A stretch of 64,000 nucleotides of DNA from Chlamydomonas reinhardtii (GCF_000002595.2 NC_057009.1:3521279-3585278), one strand, 5' to 3'; shown: positions 40,879-53,504, counted from the stretch's first letter. The notes: generated by a model not told the origin, from the sequence alone. A program made the numbers and translations.

Positions 40879-42190
40879 TTGGTGCTGGGAGGATGAGCTG
40901 TGAGGCGCAGCCGGGACTTGCAGCGGTCGCGGCAGGCGGCTGTGGGCACAGGGAGGCCCGCCTGCCCGAGCAGCCCAGTGCAGCCCACCGCAAGCGAAGC
41001 GTAAGCGGAACGCCACCGAACCCGCCACAATCACACCCCACCGCCAGCCGGGCCAGCACCCGCCACAGTCCCATCCTCGCCACAGGCGCACCATCACTGA
41101 CAGCCACCACATGCAACCCTAACTCGCCACCCACCGCCGCACCACTGCGTGCCCGCACCCACCGCCACAGGCGCACTACACAGAGATCCTCTTGCGCGAC
41201 ATGGCGGCAGTGCCCTTCCCGGCAGGTGGGCAGCGCAGGCAGCGCAGGCAGCAGCGCGGCGCGTTGGCGTGGGCATTGGGGTTGGGGCCTGCTGCTGGGC
41301 TTGCAGCCGCGCCGTCTTGCTCGCAGCCCGACCTGCCAATGCTGCCGTGCTGCCCACCCAACCCCCGTGGGACCCCCCTTGCCACCACAACCACCACAAC
41401 CACAAGCACCACCACCACCACCACCGCCACCACAACCACAACCACCACCACAACCACCACCACCACCACAACCACAACCACCACCCAGCCATCTCATAAC
41501 CAGCAGCCTGCCAACCCCTCCGTCTCGTCCTCCTCCTTGTCCTCCTCCTCCCCACCCCCTCCGCCCTATCTTCCGACTCCTGCTCCTCCTGCTCCCCCAG
41601 ACCGCATCTTCAGCCAGACCGTGTCGGGCCGCCCCAAGGGCGAGGTGCTGGCCAACCTGGCGGCGGCGCACCCGGGCGCAGCCGCCAAGATATTCGTGGA
41701 GGACAAACTCAGCACGCTGGAGAAGGTGGCCAAGTGGGTGCCGGGCGGGTTGCTGGGGGGGGGTGCTGGGCGGGGTACTGAGCGGGGCGCTGGGTTGGGG
41801 TGATGGGTGGAGTCGTGGCTAAATCTGAGGCTGAAGCGGGTTGAGGACTGGTTGCGAGGGGCGTTGGCCCGGCTGCTTGGAAGAGGCGGAGCTCTCAGGA
41901 CGAATAGCGGACGCGAGACGTTCACACGAACAGCGGCGCTTTGTGCATGTCCCGAAACACAGAGGCCTTTGACACCTATTCCGCCACTACCGCCACCGCC
42001 GCCGCCGCTGCCGCCCTCACTGCCTGTCTTCACCCTTCCACACGTGCGCAGGGACCCCTCCCTGTCCGACTGGAAGCTGTTCCTGGTGGACTGGGGGTAC
42101 AACACCCCCGCCGAACGCGCCCGCGCCGCCGCCCACCCCGCCATCACCGTGGTGGACAAGCAGCAGTTCGTGGAGCTGCTGCAGCCCTGA
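38839..42190 (+). CDS. HAD-superfamily hydrolase, probably plastid-targeted
   Basis: Seven exons give 293 residues: 38839-39015, 39389-39495, 39812-39932, 40233-40382, 41171-41225, 41601-41733, 42052-42190. The first 35 or so residues are Ala/Arg-rich without acids, a transit-peptide composition. The HAD nucleophile motif is LDFDGVVCDS, with Asp41 as nucleophile and Asp43 as acid/base. VYIVTTKQ fits the Thr/Ser motif II. IFVEDKLSTLEKV supplies the motif III Lys and IV-type acidic residues. A helical cap lies between. Such enzymes usually remove phosphate from small metabolites (the phosphoglycolate phosphatase type is the nearest in feel). The substrate is not predictable here. Introns hold a large GT microsatellite and a CCA-rich tract. 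Confidence 0.82.
40024..40060 (-). repeat. intron-end repeat, copy 7 (HAD gene intron 3, antisense)
   Basis: On the minus strand: CGTCTACCATTTCC, then TTAGCTAATCAAGAATGTAA and a C run. It is the same subfamily as copy 6, antisense to the gene, about 90 bases from the 5' splice site. Confidence 0.65.
40508..40672 (+). repeat. dispersed repeat, copy 2
   Basis: Same blocks as 26442-26598, in opposite orientation, interrupted by a GT run. It lies in the HAD gene intron between exons 4 and 5. A further partial block (AGAGCAGAAGGAAAAC) just upstream at about 40474-40490 suggests a nested or tandem copy. Confidence 0.8.
40808..40875 (+). repeat. GT microsatellite (HAD gene intron 4)
   Basis: A nearly pure GT run of about 68 bases. 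Confidence 0.95.
41383..41487 (+). repeat. ACC/CAC-rich simple repeat (HAD gene intron 5)
   Basis: About 100 bases of imperfect CCA/CAA units. It is intronic, although in some frames it spells long Thr or His runs. Confidence 0.85.
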
Positions 42191-42748
42191 GAAACAGGAG
42201 GAGGAGAGGGAGGAGGAGGCATGTGGAGGGAGGAGGCGGAACAGGAGGAGGAGGCGGAGGCATGTGGAGGGACGTCTGGGGGCTGTGTTGCGTAGTTGCG
42301 TCACTCACTTCTGTCGCCTGGTGTGATCTTGTACGCGTGTGTGGTGCTCCTCGGCGTGCGCTTTGGGTGATGCTGATTGCTTCGTGAGTTTCGGGCTTGT
42401 GTATGACTGTATGGTCCAGGTGAGGAAAAGCACAGCTGCAGATTGTGTGGTTGTGCGTGTGATCTGATGTCGTAAGAGAGAGGTCATTGCGATGAGCGCT
42501 ATGGTGGTAGCCTCAAGAAGTGTCGTGCAACATGAATGCCAAGTGACTGGGTGCGGTAACTCGGCTCGGCGCATGTAGGCGACGTTGACGGCCGTTGCAG
42601 GACTGCTGCAGGACTCGTATGGTGCTAGTTTGAACTGCGCTACTGCGGTGTGCATGGGTGTGTTTTGGTTCCGTGCATACCGGGTGCGGGTGCGGGTGAG
42701 CAGCTTGTGTGGGGATGAGGCTGATGGTAGGACTCGACATGGACTATG

Positions 42749-42753
42749 TTACA
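42749..42753 (-). terminator. TGTAA poly(A) signal of the 43.1-45.7 kb gene
   Basis: First minus-strand TGTAA after the stop at 43119 (TTACA on plus), 366 bases downstream. The rest of 42191-43118, between convergent genes, shows no other feature. Confidence 0.45.
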
Positions 42754-43118
42754 TTCAGATCAGAGTGCCTGCAGCGTTGGCATTCCACACATGCATGCCC
42801 CGCGCCGGCTTAGTCCCTGGGCAACACACCTTTCCTTCATTACCCCGTACAGCCCTGACTGCCTCCCAGGCCAGCAATACAGCCGTACCTATGTACTCAG
42901 GCTGTACCGACTATGTACTCACTGCATTTCACCCCAATCCCAAACCCATAACTGTAGTAGGGCTGCCGGCATAAGACAGCCCCAATGCGTGTTCTGCAGC
43001 AGGGGTTCCCTGTTCCGCGGGGTTATGTACTGAATGTGGCGTAGAACCGCAGCGGTTCGCCTGCACCAACAGTGACACATACTCTCCTTGTCACCGCCTG
43101 AAGCCCTGAGCTAGTAGA

Positions 43119-45677
43119 CTACTTGAAGTGCACCGTGATGGTGGCGCGTCGCATGCTGTGGCACCAGCCCGGGAACGCCGCGCACTGCATCAGCCGCAGC
43201 TCATACCCGCCTGCTCCCCCTCCCCCGCCCGCCGCCGCTGCCGCCTCGCCGCCGCCAGCAACCGCCGCCCCGCCGCCGCCAACCGCCGCCGCCCCGCCGC
43301 CGCCGTACACTTTCTCATTCAGGTCCTGCACGACCGCGCTGTCCGGACCCTGCACGACACGGTGCGTCTGGTAGTTCCGGTCGGCGTGGCGGTTGGTGAA
43401 CAGCCGCCCCGGGTCACCCTGTCGCAGCGGCTGGCCGTTGGGCGGCCCCACCAGCACCAGCTCGCCCCAGGTCCAGCTGTTGCGGTAGCTGCCACGGTCG
43501 GAGGGGTAGCTGCTCCAGCCCTGTGGTGGTTGTGTGTGCGCGTGTTTGCGCGACGGAGGGTGCGTGAGCGAGCGTGCGAGTGGGCGGCACCGCAGGCGGT
43601 GCCAAGGCCGCGAGGAGGTTGCTGTAAGTAGCGTAGCTTGCGACGTTCCGCACTTCCGCCAAGTCGCTTGGCCTGGCCGGGCTGGGCTACCCCGCCCGCT
43701 ACCGCCGCCGCGGCACAGAAATGCCAAGCGGTGCTGCCCCCGTGCTCCAACGCCCGCGTCCAACCAGCCGCGCCCGGTCGCACCTGGTCGTGTGCCTCCG
43801 CCTCCACCGCCACACTCGTCACCTCCGCGCGGCCGCCAGACATGGCCGGCAGCGGCGCACACAGGTAGGCGCTGCGGCCGTTGTGCTGCTCCCGCTCGCC
43901 CTCGCGAGTGAAGGTGAGGCACTGCCGGAACCCGAGCTCGACCAGCACCCGCCTGCAGCACACAGGCGTACCGTACACAACAAGGCGGCGGGCGGGCGGG
44001 GGCTTAACGTTGCGGTGCACGGCCCTCGCCCGACACCCGCTACCAGCGCAGCCCTTCACAACAGGCCTTGGCCCCCGTGCAGCCCGCCTTCCAACGCCCC
44101 TACACACCGCCGTCTGCAGCCCACACTGCCCCACCTGACGTGCTGCGGCTGCGGGCTGCACGCCGCCAGCCACTCGCAGCTGCACAGCGCCGCCACCAGC
44201 GCCTCCAGCTGCCGCGGACCCATCACCACCACACGGCCCAGGGGACCGCTGTCCTCCAGGCGGGGGCCACCACCACCGTCACCACCACCATTACCACCAC
44301 CAGCATCAGCGGGTGCAGCAGCCGCGGCAGGTGCCGCGCTGCCCGATGCCGGGGCGCCGCCGGCGCCGCCAGCGCCGCCAGGGGCTGACGATGCAGTTAA
44401 GCAAGGAAGGTGCTGCAGCTGCGCCTGCACGGGGAACAGATGCAGGTCAGTGGCGGTCAGACGGGAGCCGGGGCCAAGGTGCCACACACATCACACAGAG
44501 CAGCTCAGCCCATCCTGAACGCCTGCAACTGCTGTTTCCTCCTGCCCCATCCTGCTGTTATTTCAACCCCGCTGGCACCAACCACGGCGTTCCCTAGTCC
44601 CCCTCCCTCCTTCCGGCACGCACCTTGCTCAGCCTCCTCTCCCTGTCCTGCCTCCTCAGCTGCTTCCGGCCGCCTGCCTCCACAAACGCCTCCAGCGCCG
44701 CCCTGTCCGCCAGCACCACCCGCACCAGCTGCAGCTCCGCCACCACCTGCAGGAAACTGCTACAGCCCAGGAAGTCAGCCGCAGCCGCAGCCTCATTTGT
44801 AATTGCGGTTGCGTGACCTGCCAGGAAGGCGGAGAGCCAAGCACGCCAGGCCGGGCCTGCTGCTGCCACTGCTACTGCCGAGCCCCCAGCTGCTACTGCT
44901 GCTGCTTCTGCCGCTTGTCGCTGCAGCGCCCACTCATCCAGCAGCCGCAGCCCCAGCGGCGTGATAGCGGTGGGTACGGCCGGGACCACCACTGTGCGGG
45001 CAGCTGCGGGGGTGGCGCTGCCGGCGTGGACGTCCTCCCCGACCAGGTCTAGCAGGTCCCGCACCACGGAGCAGGTGAGCGCCAGGGCCAGGGACAGGCT
45101 CACGTCACGGTCGGGGGCGCCAGGCTGCAGCGGGGGGGAGCGGGTTGGTAGCACAACAGGTGAGCAGCGGGCGAGGACAGGGCGGATGCGGACGTACGTG
45201 CCGAGCAAGGGTGCTGGGCAGCTGGGGAGTGGCGGCACGTCGGCCCTTGTGAACAGTTGTGGTTTACAGATCTGCTGAGGTGTGACGGCTCACCACTTGG
45301 TCGGGCTGGCGAGGCGCGAAGGCGAAGGGCGGTGCAGAGGCCGCAGGCTCGTCTGGCTCGCTGGCTGCAGGCACATCGCCTGCGGAGCCAGCGGGTCGGG
45401 CCTCGCCTCGGCTGTCAATGTATCGGGGCTCCGTTTGCCACTTATCCAGCGTTTGAGGCTTTTAAGCATTTCACGGTATGGTCTGTGACCAGGTAAGGCT
45501 GGACTGGGTGCCGGGCGCGACGATGCACAAGACGCGACAAGCGCACGAGCCTTCCTGGAGTCAGTACCCTTGGGATAATATGGGAGCTGCAAAGTATAAG
45601 TGGAAAGCTCAGTGCAATTAATGGAGCGCTGACTGAAGCGTTGTTTAAGAACCCACCCGGACGAAACCGGAGTCCAT
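43119..45677 (-). CDS. unrecognised protein with Gly/Ala-rich insertions
   Basis: The model gives 515 residues from 45677-45657 (uncertain first exon), 45458-45294, 45124-44624, 44424-44135, 43952-43784 and 43520-43119. From 45458 on, the splice sites and phases are good. I recognise no domain. A helical part is rich in Leu, Ala and Val (WLSAFLAGHATAIT, FLQVVAELQLVRVVLADRA) and ends in a basic stretch before LSK. Folded-looking parts follow (RQLEALVAALCSCEWL, VLVELGFRQCLTFTREGERE). The C-terminal part, GWSSYPSDRGSYRNSWTWGE followed by ELVLVGPPN, looks like a conserved beta-rich domain and ends RRATITVHFK. No signal peptide or clear membrane span is seen. The first exon MDSGFVR rests only on an ATG, a donor and phase. 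Confidence 0.6.
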
Positions 45678-46467
45678 TGCGCGCACGGTCTGGTGCGTGG
45701 CTTGATGGCGCGCCCATTTCATATGTGCCTTTCACTGACGTCCATAATCTGTTTACGTGGTTGGGGACCTGCGACAGTGGGCCAAACGGCCGGCAAAACA
45801 CAGCACCAGACAGCACCGCCCCTGGTCCGGTGCCGCGTGAAGGAAGGGAACATGTATGGCGCCATAGGGGGTCCCTGTCCCTTCAATTGTAATTCGCATC
45901 CATAGGGGGTCCAGCATGGGTAGGGCCTGTACCAAACGACAAGTACCATTTCTTACTGCATTAGGATATTAATGTACTATATAGGAATGCGTTGGGGCCG
46001 CGGGTGGATTGTAACGCGCGGGCACCGCGGGCTCACCGACAAACCCTGCCGGCCCGTTGGCGCAGCCTTTATGTCGCGACGCTCTAGTTTTGCAGATTGG
46101 TTCCAAATTTTGCATTATCCAGCATGAAGAGGCGTGCCCTGGGGTTAGCCTCCTTCAGAAAAGTGCGAGAAGCTGCATCATGCACCCTGGTCTCTCCCCC
46201 CGCCAAGATTACTCACGTCAAACAAAGCACCAAACAATTGGCTGCATACTTTGTGACCTAGTGTAGCGGCGCAACACAATTCAGGCAGCCTTGACTGGGT
46301 TTTCTAGAACAAGTCTTGCCAAGTGGCGCCGCGGCCTTCGTAATCAAATGACTTACAGACTCTGTTACCCGGTATAGCTATTTATAACGCGACCAGGCGA
46401 ACTCTGCGTAGTCGCGACTATCTCTTAAATAAGAAGCGGTGTTTGAACTGGCTTGACTAGCGTTTGG
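45678..46467. other. intergenic between divergent genes
   Basis: It must contain both promoters. AT-richer than average near 45945-45985 and 46370-46435. No gene or repeat was recognised. Confidence 0.5.
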
Positions 46468-49400
46468 ATGGCAACCAGGCTGGTTGCGCTGCTGACAACT
46501 ATGGCCGGCTCAGGAAGTGCGCAGGCGCAGCCCGGGAAGCTGCCCAAGCAGCCGAGCGGCCGCGTCATTCCCGGTGTTGACAAGAGCCAACTTGCCGGCC
46601 TGCAAGCACGTTGCCTACTGGCCGCGTGCATTGCGCTAGCCGGGTTTTTAGTTGTTATGCTGCCAATGCTGGTCCTCCTCGGGCTCTTCATTGCGCCCGC
46701 CTGGGTCTGCCTCGAGGTGCGGCGGCGTTCGCTGTGCAGCGCTGTGGAGGGGGATGGGGCGGGGGCGGCAGTGCGAGGACGACAGAATACGCTGCAGATT
46801 CTCCAAGCAGGAAGTGGAAAGTGGCGCATGCACTGTCTCCGGAGCTTTGTTATGCTGGGGGCGGGGTTTGTAGGATTGGCAACGTGTGCCTGTGCACCTC
46901 TCGCCAAGCTACCTACCTGGCCGGGGTAGTCACGGCCGTTGCGCGCCCGTTTCCAAATGCAGGCGGCATTCTTCGTGTGGTGGCAGAGGGCTTACGCCCA
47001 CCTTAACCAGCAACCCAGTCTGCACCGTCCGGCGGATCCCGGTGAGGCGCGGCACAGGGAGCTCCCAACTGCGGTGCTCACAGGAGCTCCTGCTCTTAGT
47101 ATGCCGTCGGCGGCTAGCGTGTGCGACCGCAAATGGACACGTAGACGTCAAGAGGAGCAACATACTTAGGGGCGCCGCAACCCAACTGTACCCACTCCGG
47201 CTTTCCCTTGCAGAGCATGCCCGCCGCGTGTTTGACCGGTTCATCAAGGACCAGGCAAGCATCTCCAAGTACATCTGCATCAAAAATGTGCGTGGCTGTG
47301 TCTCACACATGGGCGCAAGGCTGGGCGGATGGACCGCACAGCGTGCTCGGGAACGCAGTAGCTGCAACGGGATGTGGGTTGGCGCCTTGGCGGGAAGGTC
47401 CTGCACCTGCATGCCCAATTGTGCCGTAATCTCAGCGTCGCGCCTGCGCCTGCCTGTTCTCCATGCCGACGCCGCCACCACAGATGCTGTCCAAATGGTA
47501 TTGGGGCGTGCCCGCGGACAAACTCACAAAGCGCGACGTTGAGAGCCTGTGAGTCGCGGCCGTGTTTTGCAATCGGGGCAAGGAGGGGGCATACGGGCAA
47601 GAAAGGGCAATACTTGAGCAGGCAGGTGCGCCTGCGCGGCTCTGCGCGGCAGTAGCTTGCGTGTACGGCTAAGCGTCCGCGTCACTGGCAACCAGTCCCC
47701 GTCGTAGGACCCGCCTGAAAGAGCCGCACCCACCCGCCTTCGCTCCCGATCTACAGCCTCCTCTGCATAAACCCACAACCAACATGCGTACCGCCTTTAC
47801 CGTACTCCCTCCTCCACCTCCTCCTCCTGGCTCCTACTTCCCTTCCGTCCCACAGCCTGTGCTACGGCTTCTGGTACCGCAGCCGCGAGCAGATGCGGGC
47901 GGACGGGCTGGGTGACGTGGCTGACTCGCTGGTGGCGGAGCTGGAGGCGGCCTGGGGCGTCAGCTTCAAAGACGACGCCGACGCCCAGCCGCACCCCATG
48001 ATGGCGCACCTGTGGCAGCCGGTGCGCGCCTTCTGGCGGCCGCTGGGCTTCTACGTGGCCATTGAGCTGCTGGTGGGGCTGAAGCACGTGATGCTGCTGG
48101 CGGCGGGCTTCAGGCCCTACATGGTGGGCGGCCTGCGCTACTACACCTACGGCCTGCCGCCGCTGACGCCCGCCCAGGCGGCGGCGGAGCTGGTCGCGGT
48201 GCAGGTGGGCACCGCCAGGCGGGAGCGGGAGCAGGAGGGCCACCGCCAGGAGCAGCAGGCGGCGGCGGCGGCGGCGGCTTCACAGCGCCGTGGCGGCGCC
48301 GGGCGGCGCGAGGCGGAGGCCACGTCAGCTGCGGCGCCGCTGCTGTTCCTGCACGGCGTGGGTCTGGGGCTGCTGCCCTACCTCAACTTCCTGCTGCAGC
48401 TCAGCAGCCTGGGCCGGCCGATGGTGGCGGTGGAGGTGCGGCACCTGTCCATGCGCGCCTGCTCCGAGGTGCCGGAGGAGGACGAGGTGGTGGACTGGGT
48501 GTGCGCCGCGCTGGACCGGCACGGCGTGGCGCGGATGCACGTGGTGGCCCACAGCTACGGCACCTTCATGGCCAGCCGGCTGGTGCAGCGGCGGCGGGCG
48601 GCGGTGGCCAGCCTCACGCTGCTGGACCCGGTGTGCTTCATCATGTACAGCGGTGGGTTGGGTGGGAGTTAACTCTGAACCAAGCCCATAAGGGTTGAGT
48701 GGGAGTGGGGCAGTGGGCTGGTGGGTGGCTGGCTGGGTGGGTGGGGCGGACGGCAGGCAATTGGCAGGCGGGTGGGTTGGGCAGAGAGGCGGGTGGGCCG
48801 AGCCCCGGCCGCGTTCTTACAACCTTGCACTACAACCGCCGCGACCCACATCGCCGGCCTGTCCCGCCGCACAGGCAAACTCATCTACAACTTCGTGTAC
48901 CGCAACCCCTGGGCCGGCGCCTCCTTCCTCACCTGGTTCATCGCTCGCGACCTGGCGCACTCGGTGTCCGTGAGCCGGCGCTTCTACTGGTCGCTGCTGA
49001 ACTTGTGGCCCGACCAGCTGCCCGACCACACGCTGGTGGCCATGGGCGCGAGGGACGAGCTGGTGCCGGTGCCGGTGAGCGGGGGGAGGAGGAGCGGGGG
49101 ACGCTGGGGAGGCGGGTGCGCGGGGGGGGGGGGCTGCGCAGTGAGTGAGCGGCGGCTGGGTAGGGTGGCACGGGGGCTGCTGTGTAAGGCCTGCCGTGCC
49201 TCACCACCATGCCGCGCCATGACCACGGCAACCCCTCGCTGCCACCTACTTCCTGTGCACCTGCTCCCTAACTACCACCCTGCCCGCCTGACCTCTTTAC
49301 TCTCCACACCCATGTCGTGTCCTGCTGCCCAACCTACCCAACCTGCAGGAGGTGCTGACCATGCTGGAGGCGCACCCCGACACACGCGTGCTGCTGCACC

Positions 49401-49597
49401 GCAACCACCGCCACGCCGACTTCATCAAGGACCTGCGCTGGCAGGCGCGCATGGTGCAGGAGGTGGCGGAGCTCATTGCGGGTGCCTGCGGCGGCGGCCG
49501 CATAACGCACGCGCGCAGCGACAGCGCCAGCAGCTATGAGGTGATGGCCGGGCTGAACGGCGGCATCAGCGGCGGCGGAGCGAAGAAGACCAACTAG
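46468..49597 (+). CDS. membrane-anchored alpha/beta hydrolase (lipase-like)
   Basis: Six exons give 543 residues: 46468-46716, 47216-47287, 47484-47548, 47856-48652, 48875-49074, 49349-49597. A hydrophobic stretch near residues 50-80 (CLLAACIALAGFLVVMLPML and onward) gives one or two membrane spans; a second hydrophobic region lies near 190-205. The hydrolase fold follows: oxyanion region LLFLHGVGLG, nucleophile elbow VVAHSYGTF with Ser362, likely Asp in GARDELVPV, and His in LLHRNHRHADF near the C terminus. A Gln/Ala-rich insert precedes the fold. It would cleave ester or amide bonds, probably of lipids at a membrane; the substrate is unknown. An upstream TTG is in frame, but ATG 46468 is used. 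The exon 2 acceptor (CAGAG, then CATGCC) is chosen for phase; a nearby AG is an alternative. Confidence 0.82.
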
Positions 49598-51582
49598 CTG
49601 TTGCGGTGAGGTGGAGAGGGCGAAGGATGGAGGCAGGGGATGGAGGAGGGGACATGTGGCGGAATGGGGCTTGCCGAAGTGCCGTGCCGCAGGCGGACGG
49701 GCGGCGGGCTTAGGCGTGTTGCGTGGAAGAGCGTATGGGGAAGGAGTGGGCATGGCTAGCCCATAGCGCTGGCAGAATGCAAAGGCCGGGCGTAGCATAT
49801 TGCGGTGCATGAAGATGAAGTGTGCTTGATCCCTTTGTATTGCTGTATGGCCTTGCCGGGGCAGGGCGTGCTGCCGCCACTGTGAAAGAAACAAGTGTTG
49901 CAACGAGGCCGTATATGGCGGTGCGTGTGTGTGCGTGTGTTTGATGCCTGGACGTGTGCTCGGCATCGACGCTTCAGGAAAGCCGATGCAGAGTCAACGC
50001 GCTGGGGTGTCCATGTGGATTATATTATGGGCCCGCGTGCTCGTAACCTTGCATGCTGATTGTGTGCGCGTGTACTTGCAGTGAGCCAGGTTGGCACACG
50101 CATGAGTGTGGGCGGGCAGCTGGGGGGCGAGAGCGAAGAGAGTGACCTGGGCGGAAGCACTGGCCGCTTGCGTGTGACTGGGTGTGCCATCGAAGAGCAA
50201 CGCTGATCGAGTACTCACCAATAGCACCTCGTGTGTGTGTGCGCTCGTGTTCTCTTGCGGCCCCTGGGATAAAGGTGACCTGATTGATTGTGGCATAGAA
50301 ATACAGAAGTTCTGCTCTCTGCTGTTGTTCTAGCTTGTGTAGCTGACATGGCGTGCTGTCTTGTGAGGTGCCCATGGCATGGTCAGCCACCGATGTTGAA
50401 TCTGTGGCCCTCGATCCTGAATGTGTGGCTCTCATTCATTTGTGAGTTGTGACCAACAATTTTGTAGGCGTACCGCTTGCCTGTGAGCGTAGGGCCGGAG
50501 CATACACGCATGGTAGCGTGACTTGTGGGCGTAAGAGCAGGGGAGGCGTGAAAGCTAGCCAAGGCTTGGACCTATCTCACGATCTGACGGCGTGTCAACT
50601 ATAATGGGCCTGCGTTTCCTGCATTCTTGGACGACGAAATATTGTACGGGGAGTGTTGGTGTGGGGCATGAGATTCACTGCGGCTCTATGTGGCCACGTC
50701 CTGGTCGCAGCAACGTGAAGTACGGCATGTGCTGCGCGCCAAACCGCCCGTCGGGTGTTGTTCGGCGGTGCGTTGCTACCGTACGTTTTGTTCGCAACTG
50801 CGGGGGACTGCACGGCGGGGCTGTGTTGGGCGTGGAATAACACGAAACACCTTGTACGCATCATCGTGCTCTGATGACATACGATGGCTGGGCATCAGAG
50901 ACAGGTGCCTAGGGCCCTAGGCTACGTCACTTGTGCAACACAAATGCCAGACGCCTGTCCAATACATACTGCAGGGTCGAATGCGGGTTTCCCGCTAGCT
51001 CATGCGTCGCTTGCACGCACGGCGCAACAGTGATTGATACGGGAAGGCAGCTGTGTAACCCGCGTCACTGCCGCACGGTTGGAAGACATACAGTGCCCGT
51101 TTGTGAACGCCTAAACGTCCGTGCGGGTTGGAGAGTGGGGGTGATGAGGAAGTGCTCAGAGCGGGGGCTAGGGCACGGTGCGCCGCGCCTCCGACGCGCG
51201 TGAAGGGTAGACGGAGCTGCCATGCCAGGGCCTGCCAGGGCCAAGTTGGGAGGTTATGTGAGGGACATCGATGTGCGTCGCGGGTTTGCTGCTCCTTCAC
51301 CTCCACACTTCAAGCAAGACGTCGAGTCTGAGGTCCGGCCGGGCGAACTGGAGCAGAGTCAGGCGACGCGAATGCAGCGGTTACCGTTACATGGCAACAG
51401 CCAGCAACAGCCGCTGTACTCCTATCCCATTCCGACGCGCCCAAAACCACCTCGTTATCGACGTGCTTTAAGAAACGCAGTTGTTGATGATTAGGTTGGG
51501 CTCGATACTCTAAGAAGAGCAAAAGGAGGGTAGTTGTGAAGCTTACACACGGCGACGCAGCACTCCGCCGGTGAACGACTTG
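49598..51582. other. intergenic, no gene seen
   Basis: About 2 kb with the 3' UTR of the hydrolase and the upstream part of the MYND gene. The frames present are short and have no recognisable content. No clear TGTAA occurs within 1.4 kb of the hydrolase stop. Confidence 0.45.
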
Positions 51583-52916
51583 ATGCTGCCGTCAGCGTCC
51601 AATCTGGGCTCCGACTGGATTGCAACCGTGGGCGTTTGCCCTTCCGCCGACATGGCGGCGGCGCATCAGCAGCAGGCCCTGGCGGGCTGGGCTGTGCGAC
51701 AGTGGCTGCCGGAGATGTTGCGACAGCAGGTGCAGAGGGACGCGCCCAGCGTCGAAGCTGCGTACACGTCAACCGTTGTGATTTTTGTGGCTTGCAGGGG
51801 CCTGTGGTCACCTGCAGCTGGTGAGCAGCTGCGAGGCCGCAGCGTCAGCCGACCCGCCTGCTAGCTAGCAGGGCGGCGAGCACAACGCCAACAGCAGCGG
51901 ATCACACAATATTTTGGGGCTGGTGGGTGCTGCTGGGGCTCTCGCTTATATTGTCCAGCGAGCTGCCGGGTGGGCCGGAGGCTTGCGATGCCGCAGCCAG
52001 CGTGGGGGGCTGCAAAGGCGGCGCTTCATTCGGCCGGGGGGAGCAGTCGTACCGCGTCAGCGGCGCCGGGGCTGCCGCTGCCGGCAGGAGGGGCGGCGGC
52101 TGGGGTCAACGGCACCACCAGGCGGCAGCACCAGCAGCAGCGCATGCTGCAGCACATGCGTGACATGTCCGTGCACATGGATGCAGGCTGGGCCGCGACT
52201 TTGGACGACGGTGCGTGTGGATCTTTTCCACTCCGTGCGGGTGCAGACAGAAGCGGCAGAGCCCCGTCTCAGTGGCGGCGGCTGGACGCGCTGCGACCAC
52301 GGCTGCCGCGACTGCTGCTGGTGTGGAGCTGCCGCCGCCGCCAGCCGTCTTCGTGATGCCGACACGGCTGCTGATGCAGCTGGGCCCCGCGAGCAACCCG
52401 CACGTGCTGCTGTACGGCGGCGTGCCGTTGGCGCCGGGCGCGGAGCAGGTGGAGGCGCTGCTTGCCGAGGCAGGCCTGGTGCTGTGTGGCAACCCCGCAT
52501 GCAGCAGCATGGAGGATTGGAGGGCGACAGCGAGGCAGCGTGCATGCATGGCGGTGGGAGGTGCGGCGGCGGCGGGGCAGCAGCAGGGCGGCTGGGGCGC
52601 CGCCCGCGGGGGCGGATGCGGACGCATCAAGACGTGCTCCCGCTGTGGCGTGGTGCGGTACTGCGGCGGCGCGTGCCAGCTGCAGCACTGGACGGAGGGC
52701 GGGCCGGGGCTGCGGGGGGCAGCGCCGGGGCGGGCAACCGTGGGTCGCGCCCAGCCGCCCATATTGAACTCGCCCCAGATGTGCGCGCCCCACATACATA
52801 GTTGCGATTATACTGGCGTGCGGTGCAAGCAATGCAAGAAGTCCACCTCGTTCAGCATTAAGAATTGGGGCCTGCAGGAGGTGCAGGAGATGACTGGCCT
52901 GTGCGGCAGTGACTGA
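51583..52916 (+). CDS. MYND-type zinc-finger protein
   Basis: Three exons give 377 residues: 51583-51820, 51959-52210, 52273-52916. The middle intron is only 62 bases. The MYND finger lies in the last exon: LVLCGNPACSSME (Cys235 and Cys240), a Gly/Ala-rich spacer of about 44 residues, then KTCSRCGVVRYCGGACQLQHW (Cys285, 288, 294, 298, His302). MYND fingers bind short proline-rich peptides in transcription or signalling complexes, and volvocine genomes hold many. The long spacer is unusual, and the expected last His/Cys of the finger is not evident after QLQHW, so the extreme C terminus may be mis-spliced in this model or degenerate. Upstream exons are Ala/Gln/Arg-rich. The start ATG 51583 is plausible, but an exon further upstream cannot be excluded. 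Confidence 0.62.
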
Positions 52917-53504
52917 GCGCAGACCGGCTCGCCTGGATTACACTGGAGGCGCGGGCGTTTGCGGGCTGGAGGGCGTGGCTGATTGAGTGTGGGGGTAAGT
53001 GATCAGACGCACAGACACATGGTTGTGAGGTGTGCATGTTTGTACTGCCGAGTGGGGCGTTCGTGTGAGGGTGCATGCTGCCGTGCTGCATGCGAGCTGT
53101 TATGCTAATGGATACAGCAGGTATGGTGAAGCAGGATCCGCATGGTGAAGTCGTGACAGCGCATGAAGGTTGCTACCGGGTGTGTGGTTGGCGCAGAGAC
53201 TTGCGCATTACTGTGACGGGGCGGCGCCCTGCCATTGCTGCTGCAAGTGTTCGTTGGGGCCGCGCCCAGGCCTCCGGTCAGTGTGTTTGCGACAATGCGT
53301 AATTGCTTATGTACCGCGAGTTGGTGGCTTGTGGTATGATGGAGGCGCGTGGTGGGTGGTGGATACGCTGCGCGTGCTTTGGCTGTGGGAGTGCGAGGCA
53401 ACGGTGGCAAAGTTCCATTACTGTGTGGCGTACGGGTATCCCCAGACCCGCACATTAGGTAGAGTTTATCAGTCAAAGGCGCAATGGCGACGCGCGAGTG
53501 CAAT

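Noticed and set aside
41192-41803. Frame rich in Thr and Ser over the CCA tract
   Set aside because: It spans an intron of the HAD gene; the exons on both sides are in another frame and phase.
45290-45592. Longer minus-strand frame over the second exon of the unrecognised gene (LPYYPKGTDSRKARALV)
   Set aside because: Its frame cannot be spliced to the next exon without an immediate stop; the alternative frame ending APRQPDQV joins in phase.
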